Of a stretch of DNA of 64,000 nt, positions 8,870-19,536 are shown piece by piece (within the stretch, counting starts at the first letter, position 1; each line of letters starts with the position of its first letter). Under the pieces are notes generated by a model. It was given only the letters and a program-made list of their open reading frames with translations. It ran no database searches and was not told where the DNA came from. Source of the DNA: Pseudomonadota bacterium (lineage in GTDB: Bacteria; Pseudomonadota; Gammaproteobacteria; Steroidobacterales; Steroidobacteraceae); NCBI GenBank assembly GCA_018241445.1, contig JAFEDT010000006.1, positions 124,001 to 188,000 on the forward strand, written 5' to 3'. The translations under genes were made by a program, and so were the position numbers.

Positions 8870-10066
8870 CTAAAGCTCCAGGATCGCCTTGGTGATGATC
8901 TCGCGCTGGATCTCGTTGGAGCCGCCGAAGATCGTGAGCTTGCGGTTGTTGAAGTAGCTGGCGCAAACCGGCGCGGCGTAGTCCGGTCCAACCGGCTCAC
9001 CGCGGTAACCGGCGTCCAGGGCCTCCGATACAAAGGGCTGGGCGTAGGGTCCCAGTGCGCGGCGCGCGAGCGCCGTGATCTCCTGGCGGATCTCGGTGCC
9101 GCGGATCTTGAGCATGGAACTCTCCGCCACCGGTGCAGCACCCCTGCCGGCCGCGGCCAGCACCCGCAGGTTGGTGACCTTCATGTTCTCCAGCTCGATC
9201 TCCACCCGCGCCAGGCGCGCGGCGAACAGCGGATCGTCGCTCAACGGGCGACCGCGGCGGCGCTGTGAGCGCGCGATGGATTTCAGCCAGTCGAGCGCGG
9301 CCATCGACGGGCCGATCCCGGCCAACCCCGTCCGTTCATAGGTCAGCAGGTACTTGGCGCAGCTCCAGCCATGGTTCTCCTCACCCACCAGGTTCTCCAC
9401 CGGCACCCTGACGTCGGTGAAGAACACCTCGTTCACCTCGTGCTCGCCATCGAGCAGGATGATCGGGCGCACTTGCACGCCGGGGGACTTCATGTCGATC
9501 AGCAGGAACGAGATCCCCTCCTGCTTGCGGCCCTCGCTGGAAGTGCGTACCAGGCAGAAAATCCGGTCGGCGTAATGACCGAGCGTGGTCCAGGTCTTCT
9601 GACCGTTGACGACGTAGTGATCGCCCTGGCGGACCGCGGCGCACTTCAGACTGGCCAGGTCTGAGCCGGCGCCGGGCTCCGAGTAGCCCTGACACCACCA
9701 GTCCGTGCCGTCGAGGATGCGCGGCAGCCAGAACGCCTTCTGCGCCGGCGTTCCGTACTTCATCAGCACCGGACCGAGCATGGAGACACCGAAGGGCAGG
9801 ATGCGCGGCGCGTGCGCCAGCGCGCTCTCGACGTCGAAGATCGCACCCTGCACCACGCTCCAGCCAGGACCGCCGTACTCCACCGGCCAGTGGCTGGCGT
9901 ACCAGCCGCGCTCGTTGAGAATCGAGTGCCACCGCGCCATGTCCTGGCGCTGCAGGCGCTTGCCGGTCCTGACCTTGTCGGCCAGCTCCGCCGGCAGGCG
10001 TTCGCGCAGGAAGCCCCGTACTTCCTGGCGAAAGGCCTCCTCTGCGGCGGTGAAGTTCAGATCCAT
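8870..10066 (-). CDS. Acyl-CoA dehydrogenase, larger partner subunit
   Basis: A 398-residue ACAD. The FAD/substrate segment reads WCQGYSEPGAGSDLASL (~127-143) and KTWTTLGHYADRIFCLVRT; the C-terminal segment is KLTIFGGSNEIQREIITKA. Gly replaces the Glu of the usual YEGT motif, as in the large subunits of pimeloyl- and steroid-side-chain-type dehydrogenases. Its ATG shares one base with the stop of the upstream acyl-CoA ligase (TGATG), and the smaller ACAD follows after 4 nt. Ligase and both subunits therefore probably act on the same acyl chain. The substrate is unknown. Confidence 0.88.
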   Translation of the reverse strand: MDLNFTAAEEAFRQEVRGFLRERLPAELADKVRTGKRLQRQDMARWHSILNERGWYASHWPVEYGGPGWSVVQGAIFDVESALAHAPRILPFGVSMLGPVLMKYGTPAQKAFWLPRILDGTDWWCQGYSEPGAGSDLASLKCAAVRQGDHYVVNGQKTWTTLGHYADRIFCLVRTSSEGRKQEGISFLLIDMKSPGVQVRPIILLDGEHEVNEVFFTDVRVPVENLVGEENHGWSCAKYLLTYERTGLAGIGPSMAALDWLKSIARSQRRRGRPLSDDPLFAARLARVEIELENMKVTNLRVLAAAGRGAAPVAESSMLKIRGTEIRQEITALARRALGPYAQPFVSEALDAGYRGEPVGPDYAAPVCASYFNNRKLTIFGGSNEIQREIITKAILEL

Positions 10067-11754
10067 CAGTTCTTCGCTCCCGGCGACACGCCAGTCCCCC
10101 CGGCGCCCTGCGCCTGCGCGCCAGATGCGAAGTGCGCGCGCAATGCCTTCTTGTCGATCTTGCCTACACTGGTGCGCGGCAGCTGTTCGACGATCTCGAA
10201 GCGTTCCAGCCGCGCGTAGCGTGTGATCCGGCCCTGCGCTATGGCCTGCTCCACGGGGGCGTTGAGCGCCGCGAGACCTGGCACCGTGCCGGCGCGTGGC
10301 ACCACTACCGCCAGCGGGCGCTCGCCCCACTGCGCATCGGGCACCGCCACGACGCTGACCTCTGCCACACCCTCGGCGCCGGCCACCAGATCCTCGAGCT
10401 GGATGGAGTCGATCCATTCCCCGCCTGACTTGATCACGTCCTTGAGGCGGTCGCGGATCCGCAGGCGTCCCTGGGCGTCCAGCGTCGCGACGTCCTGGGT
10501 GTGCAGCCAGCCGCCGCGCCACAAAGCCGCGGAGGCTTCGGTGTCGCCGGTGTAACAGGGCGTCAGCCACGGTGCGCGCAGCACCAGTTCGCCGCGTGTA
10601 TTGCCATCGTGCGCTACGTCGCGCATTGCCTCGTCGACGATGCGCATGCTGACCAGCGGCACCGACACTCCCGAGACCGTCATTGCATCGACGATCGCGG
10701 CTTCATCGGCTTCGTTCCCCTCGCGGCGTGCGACCGCGACCAGGGGCGCCGCCTCGGACATGCCGTAACCGGAGGCCACCTCCATGCCGTGCTGCCGCGC
10801 CTGCGCGCACAGCGCCTTCGTGAGTGCGGACCCGCCTATGGTCATCCTCCAGGCGCGCAGGTCGGTGCCGCTGGCCTGGGCCTCCTGCAGCACCATCTGC
10901 AGGATGGTCGGCACGCAGTGCGAATAGGTGACCTGGTGCTGCGTGCGCAGGCGGCAGATCATTGCCGGTTCGTAGCGGCCGGGATAGATCTGCTTCAGGC
11001 CGAGCAGGGTCGCGATATACGGCATGCCCCAGGCGTGGGCGTGGAACATCGGCGTGAGCGGCATGTAGACGTCGCCGTGGCCCAGGCCCCGGGCCAACGC
11101 GCCACAGCCGAACGGCGCCATGGCGACCAGAGTGTGCAGCATCAGCTGCCGGTGTGAAAAACACACTCCCTTTGGATTACCGGTGGTGCCCGTGGTGTAG
11201 AACGTGGTGGCCAGCGCGTTCTCGTCGAAGTCCTCGAACGGGTAGTCGGCTGAGGCCGCCGCGGACAGCGCTTCATACTCGCCCAGCGCCCAGGCGGGCG
11301 GGCTGTCGGCCTGGCCATCCATGATCGCGATGACGGCCCGGATGCCCGGCAGCTGGCCCCGGATCGCCTCGAGCAGCGGCAGAAAGTCCCGGTGCACCAG
11401 CACGACCCGTGCCTGCGAGTGCTGCAGGGTGTAGGCCACCTGCGGTGGCGGCAGCCGTACGTTTACGGTCAGCAACACCGCGCCCATCATGGGCACCGCG
11501 AAGTACGCCTCCAGGTAGCGATGGCTGTCCCAGTCCATCACCGCGACCGTGTCCCCCTGCTGCACCCCGGCCTGTTTCAGCAGCGAGGCCAGCCGACCGA
11601 TCCGCCCCGCCAGGTCGCGATAGGTGTAGCTGGACTGATCGCGATAAACGATCTGCTGCGTGCCCGACACGGTCAGCGCACTGTCCAGCAGGTGCCGCAG
11701 GGTCAGCTGGAACTTCGCCGCCTCGGGCGCGGCGTCGGCGAAGCGAAGTGGCAT
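10066..11754 (-). CDS. AMP-forming acyl-CoA ligase (FadD-like)
   Basis: A 562-residue member of the ANL superfamily that activates a carboxylic acid to its CoA thioester through an acyl-AMP. Visible are the P-loop FYTTGTTGNPKGVCFSH (~190-206), MFHAHAWGMPY, the GYGMSEAAP motif, the hinge region RDRLKDVIKSGGEWIDS and the C-terminal catalytic Lys in TSVGKIDKKALR. Sequence style matches medium/long-chain ligases annotated as FadD or AlkK. ATG 11754 is preceded by AAGGGG at good spacing; the longer reading frame upstream looks non-coding. It is coupled to the ACAD gene after it. Confidence 0.9.
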   Translation of the reverse strand: MPLRFADAAPEAAKFQLTLRHLLDSALTVSGTQQIVYRDQSSYTYRDLAGRIGRLASLLKQAGVQQGDTVAVMDWDSHRYLEAYFAVPMMGAVLLTVNVRLPPPQVAYTLQHSQARVVLVHRDFLPLLEAIRGQLPGIRAVIAIMDGQADSPPAWALGEYEALSAAASADYPFEDFDENALATTFYTTGTTGNPKGVCFSHRQLMLHTLVAMAPFGCGALARGLGHGDVYMPLTPMFHAHAWGMPYIATLLGLKQIYPGRYEPAMICRLRTQHQVTYSHCVPTILQMVLQEAQASGTDLRAWRMTIGGSALTKALCAQARQHGMEVASGYGMSEAAPLVAVARREGNEADEAAIVDAMTVSGVSVPLVSMRIVDEAMRDVAHDGNTRGELVLRAPWLTPCYTGDTEASAALWRGGWLHTQDVATLDAQGRLRIRDRLKDVIKSGGEWIDSIQLEDLVAGAEGVAEVSVVAVPDAQWGERPLAVVVPRAGTVPGLAALNAPVEQAIAQGRITRYARLERFEIVEQLPRTSVGKIDKKALRAHFASGAQAQGAGGTGVSPGAKN

Positions 11755-11773
11755 GATGACTACCCCTTTAGAA

Positions 11774-13807
<2,034 letters not shown>

Positions 13808-13861
13808 CTGCCTCTCGCTATGCTGCGCGCACTGACGGCGCCCGCTCGTTGATGTTGTATC

Positions 13862-14884
13862 TTACCCGGCCACGCCGGCGCGGCCGGCTTCGGACCAGGC
13901 GATCCGCGCCAGCGGCCCTATCCGTTGCACCATCTTCGAAGCCTGACCGCTGGAGGCATTGCCGTCCAGCATGCGCTTCTTCACGCCCTGCAGGATGCAC
14001 ACCAGCCGGAACAGGTTATAGGCGAAATACCAGTGCAGGTCCGGCAGACCGTCGCGGCCGGTCGCCCGGCAGTAGCGTGCGGTTGCCTGCTCCAGGGTCG
14101 GAATGCCCAGTGCCGGCAGGTCCAGGCCGTTAAGGGCCGCCCGCTCGTCGGCCGGCAATACCCAGTTCATGGCCAGGTAGGTGAAATCCGCCAGCGGATC
14201 GCCAATAGTCGCCAGCTCCCAGTCCACCACCGCCGCGACACGCTGCCCGGTGGCGCTGTAGATCAGATTGTCTATGCGGTAGTCGCCATGGATGACGGTG
14301 CTGCGGGTCTGTTCCGGTATGGTGCCCGGCAGCCAGCCGATGAGCTGCTCGACCTCCGGAATATCCTCAGTCTGGGCCGCACGGTACTGCCCGGTCCAGC
14401 GCTGCACCTGGCGGGAGAAGTAGTTTCCCGGGCGGCCGAAATCCCCAAGACCGAGCGCTTCATGATCCAGCCCGTGCAAGGCAGCAAGGGTATCGATCAT
14501 CGACTCGTAACAGGCGCGGCGCCCAGCCGCGGGCAACTCCGGCAGCGCGCCGTTCCAGAAGCTGCGCCCCTGCACCATCTCCATCACGTAGAAAGCCGCG
14601 CCGATCACCTGCGGGTCCTCGCACAGCGCCAGCGGCCGAGGCACGGGAAACCCGTGGGCGTGCAGGGCGCTGGTCACCCGGTACTCGCGCTCCACGGCAT
14701 GTGCCGAGGGCAGCAGCTTGCCGAAGGGCTTGCGGCGCAACACCGATCTGCCGTGCGCGGTGGTGAGGCGGTAGGTAGGGTTGGACTGCCCGCCGGGAAA
14801 CTTCTCCAGATCCTGCACCGGACCGAGCTCCGGCAGCGCCTGCTGCAACCAGCGCGACAGCCGCGCGGTATCCAGGTCGCTCAT
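13862..14884 (-). CDS. ACAD10/11-type aminoglycoside-phosphotransferase-like kinase
   Basis: A 340-residue APH-fold kinase: ATP loop near [32 protein letters not shown] (nucleotide Lys), catalytic [11 protein letters not shown] (~194-204) and the metal-binding [19 protein letters not shown] (~214-232). The same fold forms the N-terminal half of eukaryotic ACAD10/ACAD11, reported to phosphorylate 4-hydroxyacyl-CoAs so that they can be converted and enter beta-oxidation. Its start overlaps the stop of the upstream ACAD gene by 4 nt (ATGA), i.e. it is the unfused bacterial version of that pair. The substrate is inferred. Confidence 0.85.
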   Translation of the reverse strand: MSDLDTARLSRWLQQALPELGPVQDLEKFPGGQSNPTYRLTTAHGRSVLRRKPFGKLLPSAHAVEREYRVTSALHAHGFPVPRPLALCEDPQVIGAAFYVMEMVQGRSFWNGALPELPAAGRRACYESMIDTLAALHGLDHEALGLGDFGRPGNYFSRQVQRWTGQYRAAQTEDIPEVEQLIGWLPGTIPEQTRSTVIHGDYRIDNLIYSATGQRVAAVVDWELATIGDPLADFTYLAMNWVLPADERAALNGLDLPALGIPTLEQATARYCRATGRDGLPDLHWYFAYNLFRLVCILQGVKKRMLDGNASSGQASKMVQRIGPLARIAWSEAGRAGVAG

Positions 14885-16128
14885 GCAGCGCCGTCGCGGT
14901 AGCGCGCCAGCTCCGCGCGGGCGAGGGCCCGGCAGTGCACCTCATCCGGCCCGTCCGCCAGCCGCAACGTGCGGATCCTGGCCCAGTCGGCTGCGAGATC
15001 GAAATCCCCGGACACTCCCGCGCCGCCGTGGGCCTGCACGGCGTCGTCGATGATGCGCAGCGCCATGTCGGGGGCCTGCACCTTGATCATCGCGATCTCG
15101 TCGCGTGCCGCCTTGTTGCCGGCGCGGTCCATCATGTCCGCCGCCTTCAGGCACAGCAGGCGCGTCATCTCGATGTCGATGCGCGCGCGTGCGATGCGCT
15201 GTTCCCACACGGAGTGCTCGGCGATGCGACGGCCGAAGGCGGTGCGGGTCAGCAGCCTGCGGGACATGGCCTCCAGCGCCGCTTCCGCCGCGCCGATGGT
15301 GCGCATGCAGTGGTGGATGCGGCCGGGCCCGAGGCGGCCCTGGGCAATCTCGAAGCCGCGGCCCTCCCCGAGCAGCAGATTCTCCGCCGGAACCCTGACG
15401 TCCCTGAGACTGATCTGCGCATGGCCGTGCGGCGCATGGTCGTAGCCGTAGACCGGCAGCAGCCGCTCGATGACGATTCCGGGAGAGGCCAGGTCGACCA
15501 GGATCATGGACTGTTGCAGGTGCCGGGGCGCCTGGGGGTCGGTCCGTCCCATCAGGATTGCCAGCTTGCAGCGCGGATCGCCGGCGCCGGAGGACCACCA
15601 TTTGCGCCCGTTGATGACATAGTCACCTCCATCGCGGCTGATGGAGGTGCGGATGTTGGTGGCGTCAGAGGAGGCGACGTCGGGCTCGGTCATCAGGAAG
15701 GCGGAGCGGATCTCGCCGTCCATCAGAGGGCGCAGCCAGCGATCCTTCTGCGCCCGGGTGCCGTAGCGAAGCAGGACCTCCATGTTGCCTGTGTCGGGGG
15801 CGGAGCAGTTGAACACCTCGCTCGCCCAGTGGATGCGCCCCATCTCCTCGGCGCACAACGCGTACTCGAGGTTGCTCAGACGTTCACCGCTGAACTCGAA
15901 ACTGCTGTCCACCAGGTCGCCGCGCTGATGCGGAGGCATGAACAGGTTCCACAGCCCCGCACTGCGTGCCTCGCGCTTGAGGGCCTCGATGACCCGGGAG
16001 GGCTGCCAGCGATCGCCGCCCGTCAGTTCGCGTGCATGCTCCGCGGCGCGCGGCCGTACCCGCGACTGCATGAAGCCGCGCACGCGCTCCTGGAAGAGCC
16101 GTTGCCGATCCGACAGACTGAAGTCCAT
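14881..16128 (-). CDS. Acyl-CoA dehydrogenase, ACAD10/11 type
   Basis: A 415-residue ACAD with [16 protein letters not shown] (~140-155), [17 protein letters not shown], the long arginine-rich C-terminal region ([20 protein letters not shown]) and [20 protein letters not shown], all typical of the ACAD11 branch. It is translationally coupled to the downstream APH-like kinase through an ATGA overlap. In vertebrates the two activities are in one polypeptide; here they are separate but linked. It is the first gene of the minus-strand catabolic series that ends in asmA. Confidence 0.9.
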   Translation of the reverse strand: MDFSLSDRQRLFQERVRGFMQSRVRPRAAEHARELTGGDRWQPSRVIEALKREARSAGLWNLFMPPHQRGDLVDSSFEFSGERLSNLEYALCAEEMGRIHWASEVFNCSAPDTGNMEVLLRYGTRAQKDRWLRPLMDGEIRSAFLMTEPDVASSDATNIRTSISRDGGDYVINGRKWWSSGAGDPRCKLAILMGRTDPQAPRHLQQSMILVDLASPGIVIERLLPVYGYDHAPHGHAQISLRDVRVPAENLLLGEGRGFEIAQGRLGPGRIHHCMRTIGAAEAALEAMSRRLLTRTAFGRRIAEHSVWEQRIARARIDIEMTRLLCLKAADMMDRAGNKAARDEIAMIKVQAPDMALRIIDDAVQAHGGAGVSGDFDLAADWARIRTLRLADGPDEVHCRALARAELARYRDGAA

Positions 16129-16304
16129 GCGCTAAGCTCCGCAAAGCGGGCAGCTTATCATCGCGGCACGGCCACCCGCGCAGTCCGGATGGATGAGCAT
16201 CGCGCCGCTGGACTGTGCGAAGGGCTACCCGCCCCACCGGCGAGATTACCCGGGAACAGCCGCCGTCCTGGCAAGACTGGAAGTCCTCTTTGCGATGCGG
16301 GGAC

Positions 16305-16667
16305 ATGCCGCGCATGCACCAAGACTTCAAAGAACTGTTGTCAGCCTTCAACGCCGCAGGAGTTAGATACCTGGTTGTAGGCGGGTACGCGGTTTCCCTT
16401 CACACGCAGCCACGTGCCGCGACCAAGAACCTGGACATACTGATTGGCGCAGACGCCGAGAACAGCAAGGCAGTCTTTGCCGCGCTCGCAAAGTTCGGAG
16501 CCCCCGTCGAGGGGCTGAGTGCCAGGGATTTCACTGAGCCCGACAACTTACGGCAGCAGGCCGCCGGGTGCTCTCCCGGCACACAGAAGTCCGGGAAGGA
16601 ACACCACTCCGAACCTGCGAACTCAAACCGCGACTCGGGCCAGGGTATCGACGACGATCTGAAGTAG
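16305..16667 (+). pseudogene. Remnant of a MNT/AbiEii-like nucleotidyltransferase
   Basis: The reading frame from MHQDFKELLSAFNAAG has the N-terminal part of a small nucleotidyltransferase of the kind found in toxin-antitoxin and abortive-infection systems: YLVVGGYAVSLHTQPRA followed by a TKDLD-like motif. Here the motif reads KNLDIL: the first Asp of the DxD pair is Asn, which would disable metal binding. After GLSARDFTEP the family-like sequence stops and is replaced by unrelated residues rich in Ser, Gly and Asn; no conserved C-terminus or partner gene is present. I therefore read it as a broken gene. A start upstream at 16215 is possible. Confidence 0.6.
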
Positions 16668-16697
16668 CCGCGGTGCGGCCCAATCCCATGTCGCGAT

Positions 16698-17447
16698 TTA
16701 TTCCGGCGCGCTGCGCACCAGCGCGACGAACCGCCGCAATTCATCCTCGTTGACGTCGGATACGGCCGCGAAGTCCAGGTCGCCGCGCCGCCAGAACACT
16801 GAAACGTAGCCATGACGCACGGCCTCGCCCCCCGGCCGCCGCCCGGTGGCCTCCCAGACATACAGGTCGACCTGGTGCGCGCCGTGCCGATAGACAACCA
16901 CCGCCGCCCGGACGCCATCGATCTCGTCCACCCGGCCTCCCAGCAGCGTAAAGCCCTGCTGAGCGAAGTCCGTCACCGGCGGGGATACGGCCACGCGCCC
17001 GGCAAACCACGGCTTGACCGTGTGATGGCTGCTCGAGACCACCTCGATATTCCTGTCGCTCATCATCGCCTGGGTGTGCGCGTCGGTGACCGCCTGCGCC
17101 AGCCGGCCGGCCGGCTGTGGCAGGGCGACGAACAGCGCGAAGACACCGGCGGCGAGCGCGGTGATTGCCGATCCCGCCGCCGCTCCCTGCCAGAACCGCC
17201 GGCGCGGCACCAGGGGTGTGACGGCGCCGCTGACATCGATCTGGCGCACCACCCGTTCACGCAATCCCGCTGGTGCCCGCGGCGGGTCCACCCGCTTCCT
17301 GAGTGCATCGCTGAGGTCGGCAACCGACGAGATGAAGGCCTGGCACTCGGCGCAGCTTTCAGTGTGCCGGGCGGCGGCCTGGGCGGGAGGGCCTTCCAGT
17401 TCGCCGTCCAGCCAGGCCTGGGTACGCAGGATCTCAGCACAGCTCAT
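16698..17447 (-). CDS. Membrane-anchored zinc-type anti-sigma factor
   Basis: A 249-residue protein. The N-terminal anti-sigma domain has the zinc motif HTESCAEC (H-x3-C-x2-C, ~24-31), followed by one membrane helix (~87-108, SAITALAAGVFALFVALPQ) and a periplasmic domain. It should hold the neighbouring ECF sigma factor inactive at the membrane. ATG 17447 overlaps the sigma gene stop by 4 nt (ATGA), the usual arrangement for such pairs. The periplasmic part (AVVVYRHGAHQVDLYVWEA) resembles that of anti-sigma factors of RsrA/ChrR-like groups, but the signal is unknown. Confidence 0.85.
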   Translation of the reverse strand: MSCAEILRTQAWLDGELEGPPAQAAARHTESCAECQAFISSVADLSDALRKRVDPPRAPAGLRERVVRQIDVSGAVTPLVPRRRFWQGAAAGSAITALAAGVFALFVALPQPAGRLAQAVTDAHTQAMMSDRNIEVVSSSHHTVKPWFAGRVAVSPPVTDFAQQGFTLLGGRVDEIDGVRAAVVVYRHGAHQVDLYVWEATGRRPGGEAVRHGYVSVFWRRGDLDFAAVSDVNEDELRRFVALVRSAPE

Positions 17448-17959
17448 GGGGTTTCCCTCGCCAGCCATCTTTCGCGCAGCAGCACTCGCGCCCGCGCCAG
17501 GCGGGACATGACGGTGCCGATCGGAATCCCCGCCACGTCGGCGATCTCGCGATAACTCAGGTCCTGGACCTCGCGCAGGATCAGCACCTCGCGGTACTCC
17601 ACCGGCAGCAGCGCCATCACCTCATCGAGCCTGCGGCTCTGGCTGAGCTGCGCAGCGAGTTCTTCGGGTCCTGCCTCTTCAGTAGCAGGAGCACCCTGAT
17701 CGTCGTCAGGCAGCTCGGCATGTGCGTGGCGCTGGTTGCGGGCGCCGGCCGTGCGCCAGCAGTTGCGGACGATGGCCAGCAGCCAGGGCTTGATGTCCGC
17801 GCCACGGAAGCCGTCGAACGCACGCCAGGCGCGCAGCATCGCCTCCTGCGCAATGTCCTCGGCGTCGTTCGACGAGCGTGTCAGGCACAGGGCGAGGCCG
17901 TAGGCTGCGTCCAGGTGCGGCAGCGCCTGGGCCTCGAATCTGCTGCGTCGGGCATCCAT
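17444..17959 (-). CDS. ECF sigma factor (RpoE-like)
   Basis: A 171-residue sigma factor with region 2 (ALCLTRSSNDAEDIAQEAML and DIKPWLLAIVRNCWRT) and region 4 (LLPVEYREVLILREVQDLSY then REIADVAGIPIGTVMSRLAR). Its partner anti-sigma gene overlaps it by 4 nt. It begins only 28 nt after the stop of iorB on the same strand, so it may be read through from the ior operon as well as from its own promoter. Target promoters were not identified. Confidence 0.92.
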   Translation of the reverse strand: MDARRSRFEAQALPHLDAAYGLALCLTRSSNDAEDIAQEAMLRAWRAFDGFRGADIKPWLLAIVRNCWRTAGARNQRHAHAELPDDDQGAPATEEAGPEELAAQLSQSRRLDEVMALLPVEYREVLILREVQDLSYREIADVAGIPIGTVMSRLARARVLLRERWLARETP

Positions 17960-17987
17960 CGGGTTAATGACCGCCCGCGCAGCTTTT

Positions 17988-19529
17988 TTATTCCCGTAGC
18001 GCCGCGGCCAGCTCGCGCGCCAGCATCTCGCCCTCCTCGTCCGCGAGCGCCGCCACCTGCAGGCGTTCCATCACCGCGGCGCCGTCGGCGCGTGCGGCGA
18101 GCTCCGGGAGTTGTTGGGTCAGCAGGCTGAACTTGCGCCAGCCGCGCTCGTGCGTCTCGCCGTAGCCCTTCACCAGGCGCTGCGCGCGCGCCAGTTCCAC
18201 CGCGAGCGGATAGTTGGTCGGGGCCAGCTCCGCGATCCGCGCCAGCCACTCCTGGATGCGCCTGTCCTCCTCGTGGAAGCGCAGCGTGCCGCGCCGCCAG
18301 CGCCGCAGGCCCGCCAGGCAGTACAACAGGAGGAACCCTCCCACGTGGCGCGTGCGGATCTGGCGTCCGCCGGTCCAGCGCGACAGCAGGCCGCTGATGC
18401 GCGGCGAGCCCAGGATCCAGCGGCCGATCCCGGCGGGCAGGGTGCCGGCGATCTCCGCCACCCTCGGTTTCATGAATTCCGTGATACCGAACAGCTGCCC
18501 GGCCGGCGCATGGATCTCGCTGCGCACGCGCTCCACGCGGCTGGCGCGCGTCTTCAGGTCCGCCACGCGGATGGTGTCCTCGAAAGTCATCCATAGCGCC
18601 AGTCCCCGCGCGGTGGCGTCGCTGAGCGCGCCGTGCGAACCCCGCGGCTCCTCGCTGACGATGCGCTCCAGGCGCTTCAGGTAGGTCAGCGCGTAGGCCG
18701 GGTCCTGGTAGTCGATCATGCGGCGCACGCCCGCCAATGCGACGCGCTGCAGGGACTCCGGCAGGCGGCTCAGCCGGTCCAGCAGGGGCTGCAGGGCTGG
18801 GTTCGAAGCCTGCCGCGGCAGTTCCGGGAGCGCGGCTTCGCTGTGCGCGGCAGCGGCAACACCGGGACCGCGCGTGGCCGTGCCGTCAGCCGCGGCGCGC
18901 GCCTGTCCGCAGGCATCCGCGAAGGCGGCGAGGTTGGTTTTCACGGCGATACCGCTGTGGCGGATCGCCTCCTCGAAGGCCGCGCGCCGGAACGGCAGCA
19001 CCCCGGCGCCGCACAATGCCCCCAGCAGCACCGAACTGATCACGCTGTGGTTGCGCTCCGCGGTCGCCTCCATGTCGAACAGGATGGCGCGCTTCGCCTG
19101 CGAGCGCACCACCTCCACCAGTTCCGCGGGATCGCCGGCGCCGCGCCCGAGCGCGCTGCGTTCCCCGATGGCGTAGGTACGGTGCGTGGAGGCGATGAGC
19201 GTGGTGTGGCCGGGGGTGATCAGGCCGCGCTGCAGGGCGCGCCCGGCCTCCGCCAGTTCCGAGGCCAGCACACAATCCACATCCCCCGGTACGGGCATCA
19301 GCGCCATCACCGGTTCGCGCCCCGCCTGCTGGGCCACCGCGCGCGGGAAGAACTCCAGGTAGTAGATCGTGGCCCCGGTGCGCTGCGCCACGCCGGGTAC
19401 GGAGGTCGACTGCACCAGGTAGCCTTCCGCCTGCGCGATTTCCACCAGCCAGTCCGCCAGCACGCCACCGCCCTGGCCCCCGAGGGCGGCGATGGTCAGC
19501 TTGATGGGACGCACCGTCGTGGGGTCCAC
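17988..19529 (-). CDS. iorB: Indolepyruvate:ferredoxin oxidoreductase, beta-type subunit with C-terminal extension
   Basis: A 513-residue protein. The N-terminal ~200 residues are the gamma/beta domain of 2-oxoacid:ferredoxin oxidoreductases (LTIAALGGQGGGVLADWLVE; STSVPGVAQRTGATIYYLEF). The remainder is the helical extension (DUF6537-like) found in proteobacterial IorB proteins. With IorA it would oxidatively decarboxylate arylpyruvates such as indolepyruvate to arylacetyl-CoA. It starts with GTG, 7 nt after iorA. The aryl substrate in this organism is inferred from the family and neighbours. Confidence 0.88.
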   Translation of the reverse strand: MDPTTVRPIKLTIAALGGQGGGVLADWLVEIAQAEGYLVQSTSVPGVAQRTGATIYYLEFFPRAVAQQAGREPVMALMPVPGDVDCVLASELAEAGRALQRGLITPGHTTLIASTHRTYAIGERSALGRGAGDPAELVEVVRSQAKRAILFDMEATAERNHSVISSVLLGALCGAGVLPFRRAAFEEAIRHSGIAVKTNLAAFADACGQARAAADGTATRGPGVAAAAHSEAALPELPRQASNPALQPLLDRLSRLPESLQRVALAGVRRMIDYQDPAYALTYLKRLERIVSEEPRGSHGALSDATARGLALWMTFEDTIRVADLKTRASRVERVRSEIHAPAGQLFGITEFMKPRVAEIAGTLPAGIGRWILGSPRISGLLSRWTGGRQIRTRHVGGFLLLYCLAGLRRWRRGTLRFHEEDRRIQEWLARIAELAPTNYPLAVELARAQRLVKGYGETHERGWRKFSLLTQQLPELAARADGAAVMERLQVAALADEEGEMLARELAAALRE

Positions 19530-19536
19530 GGGCCGC

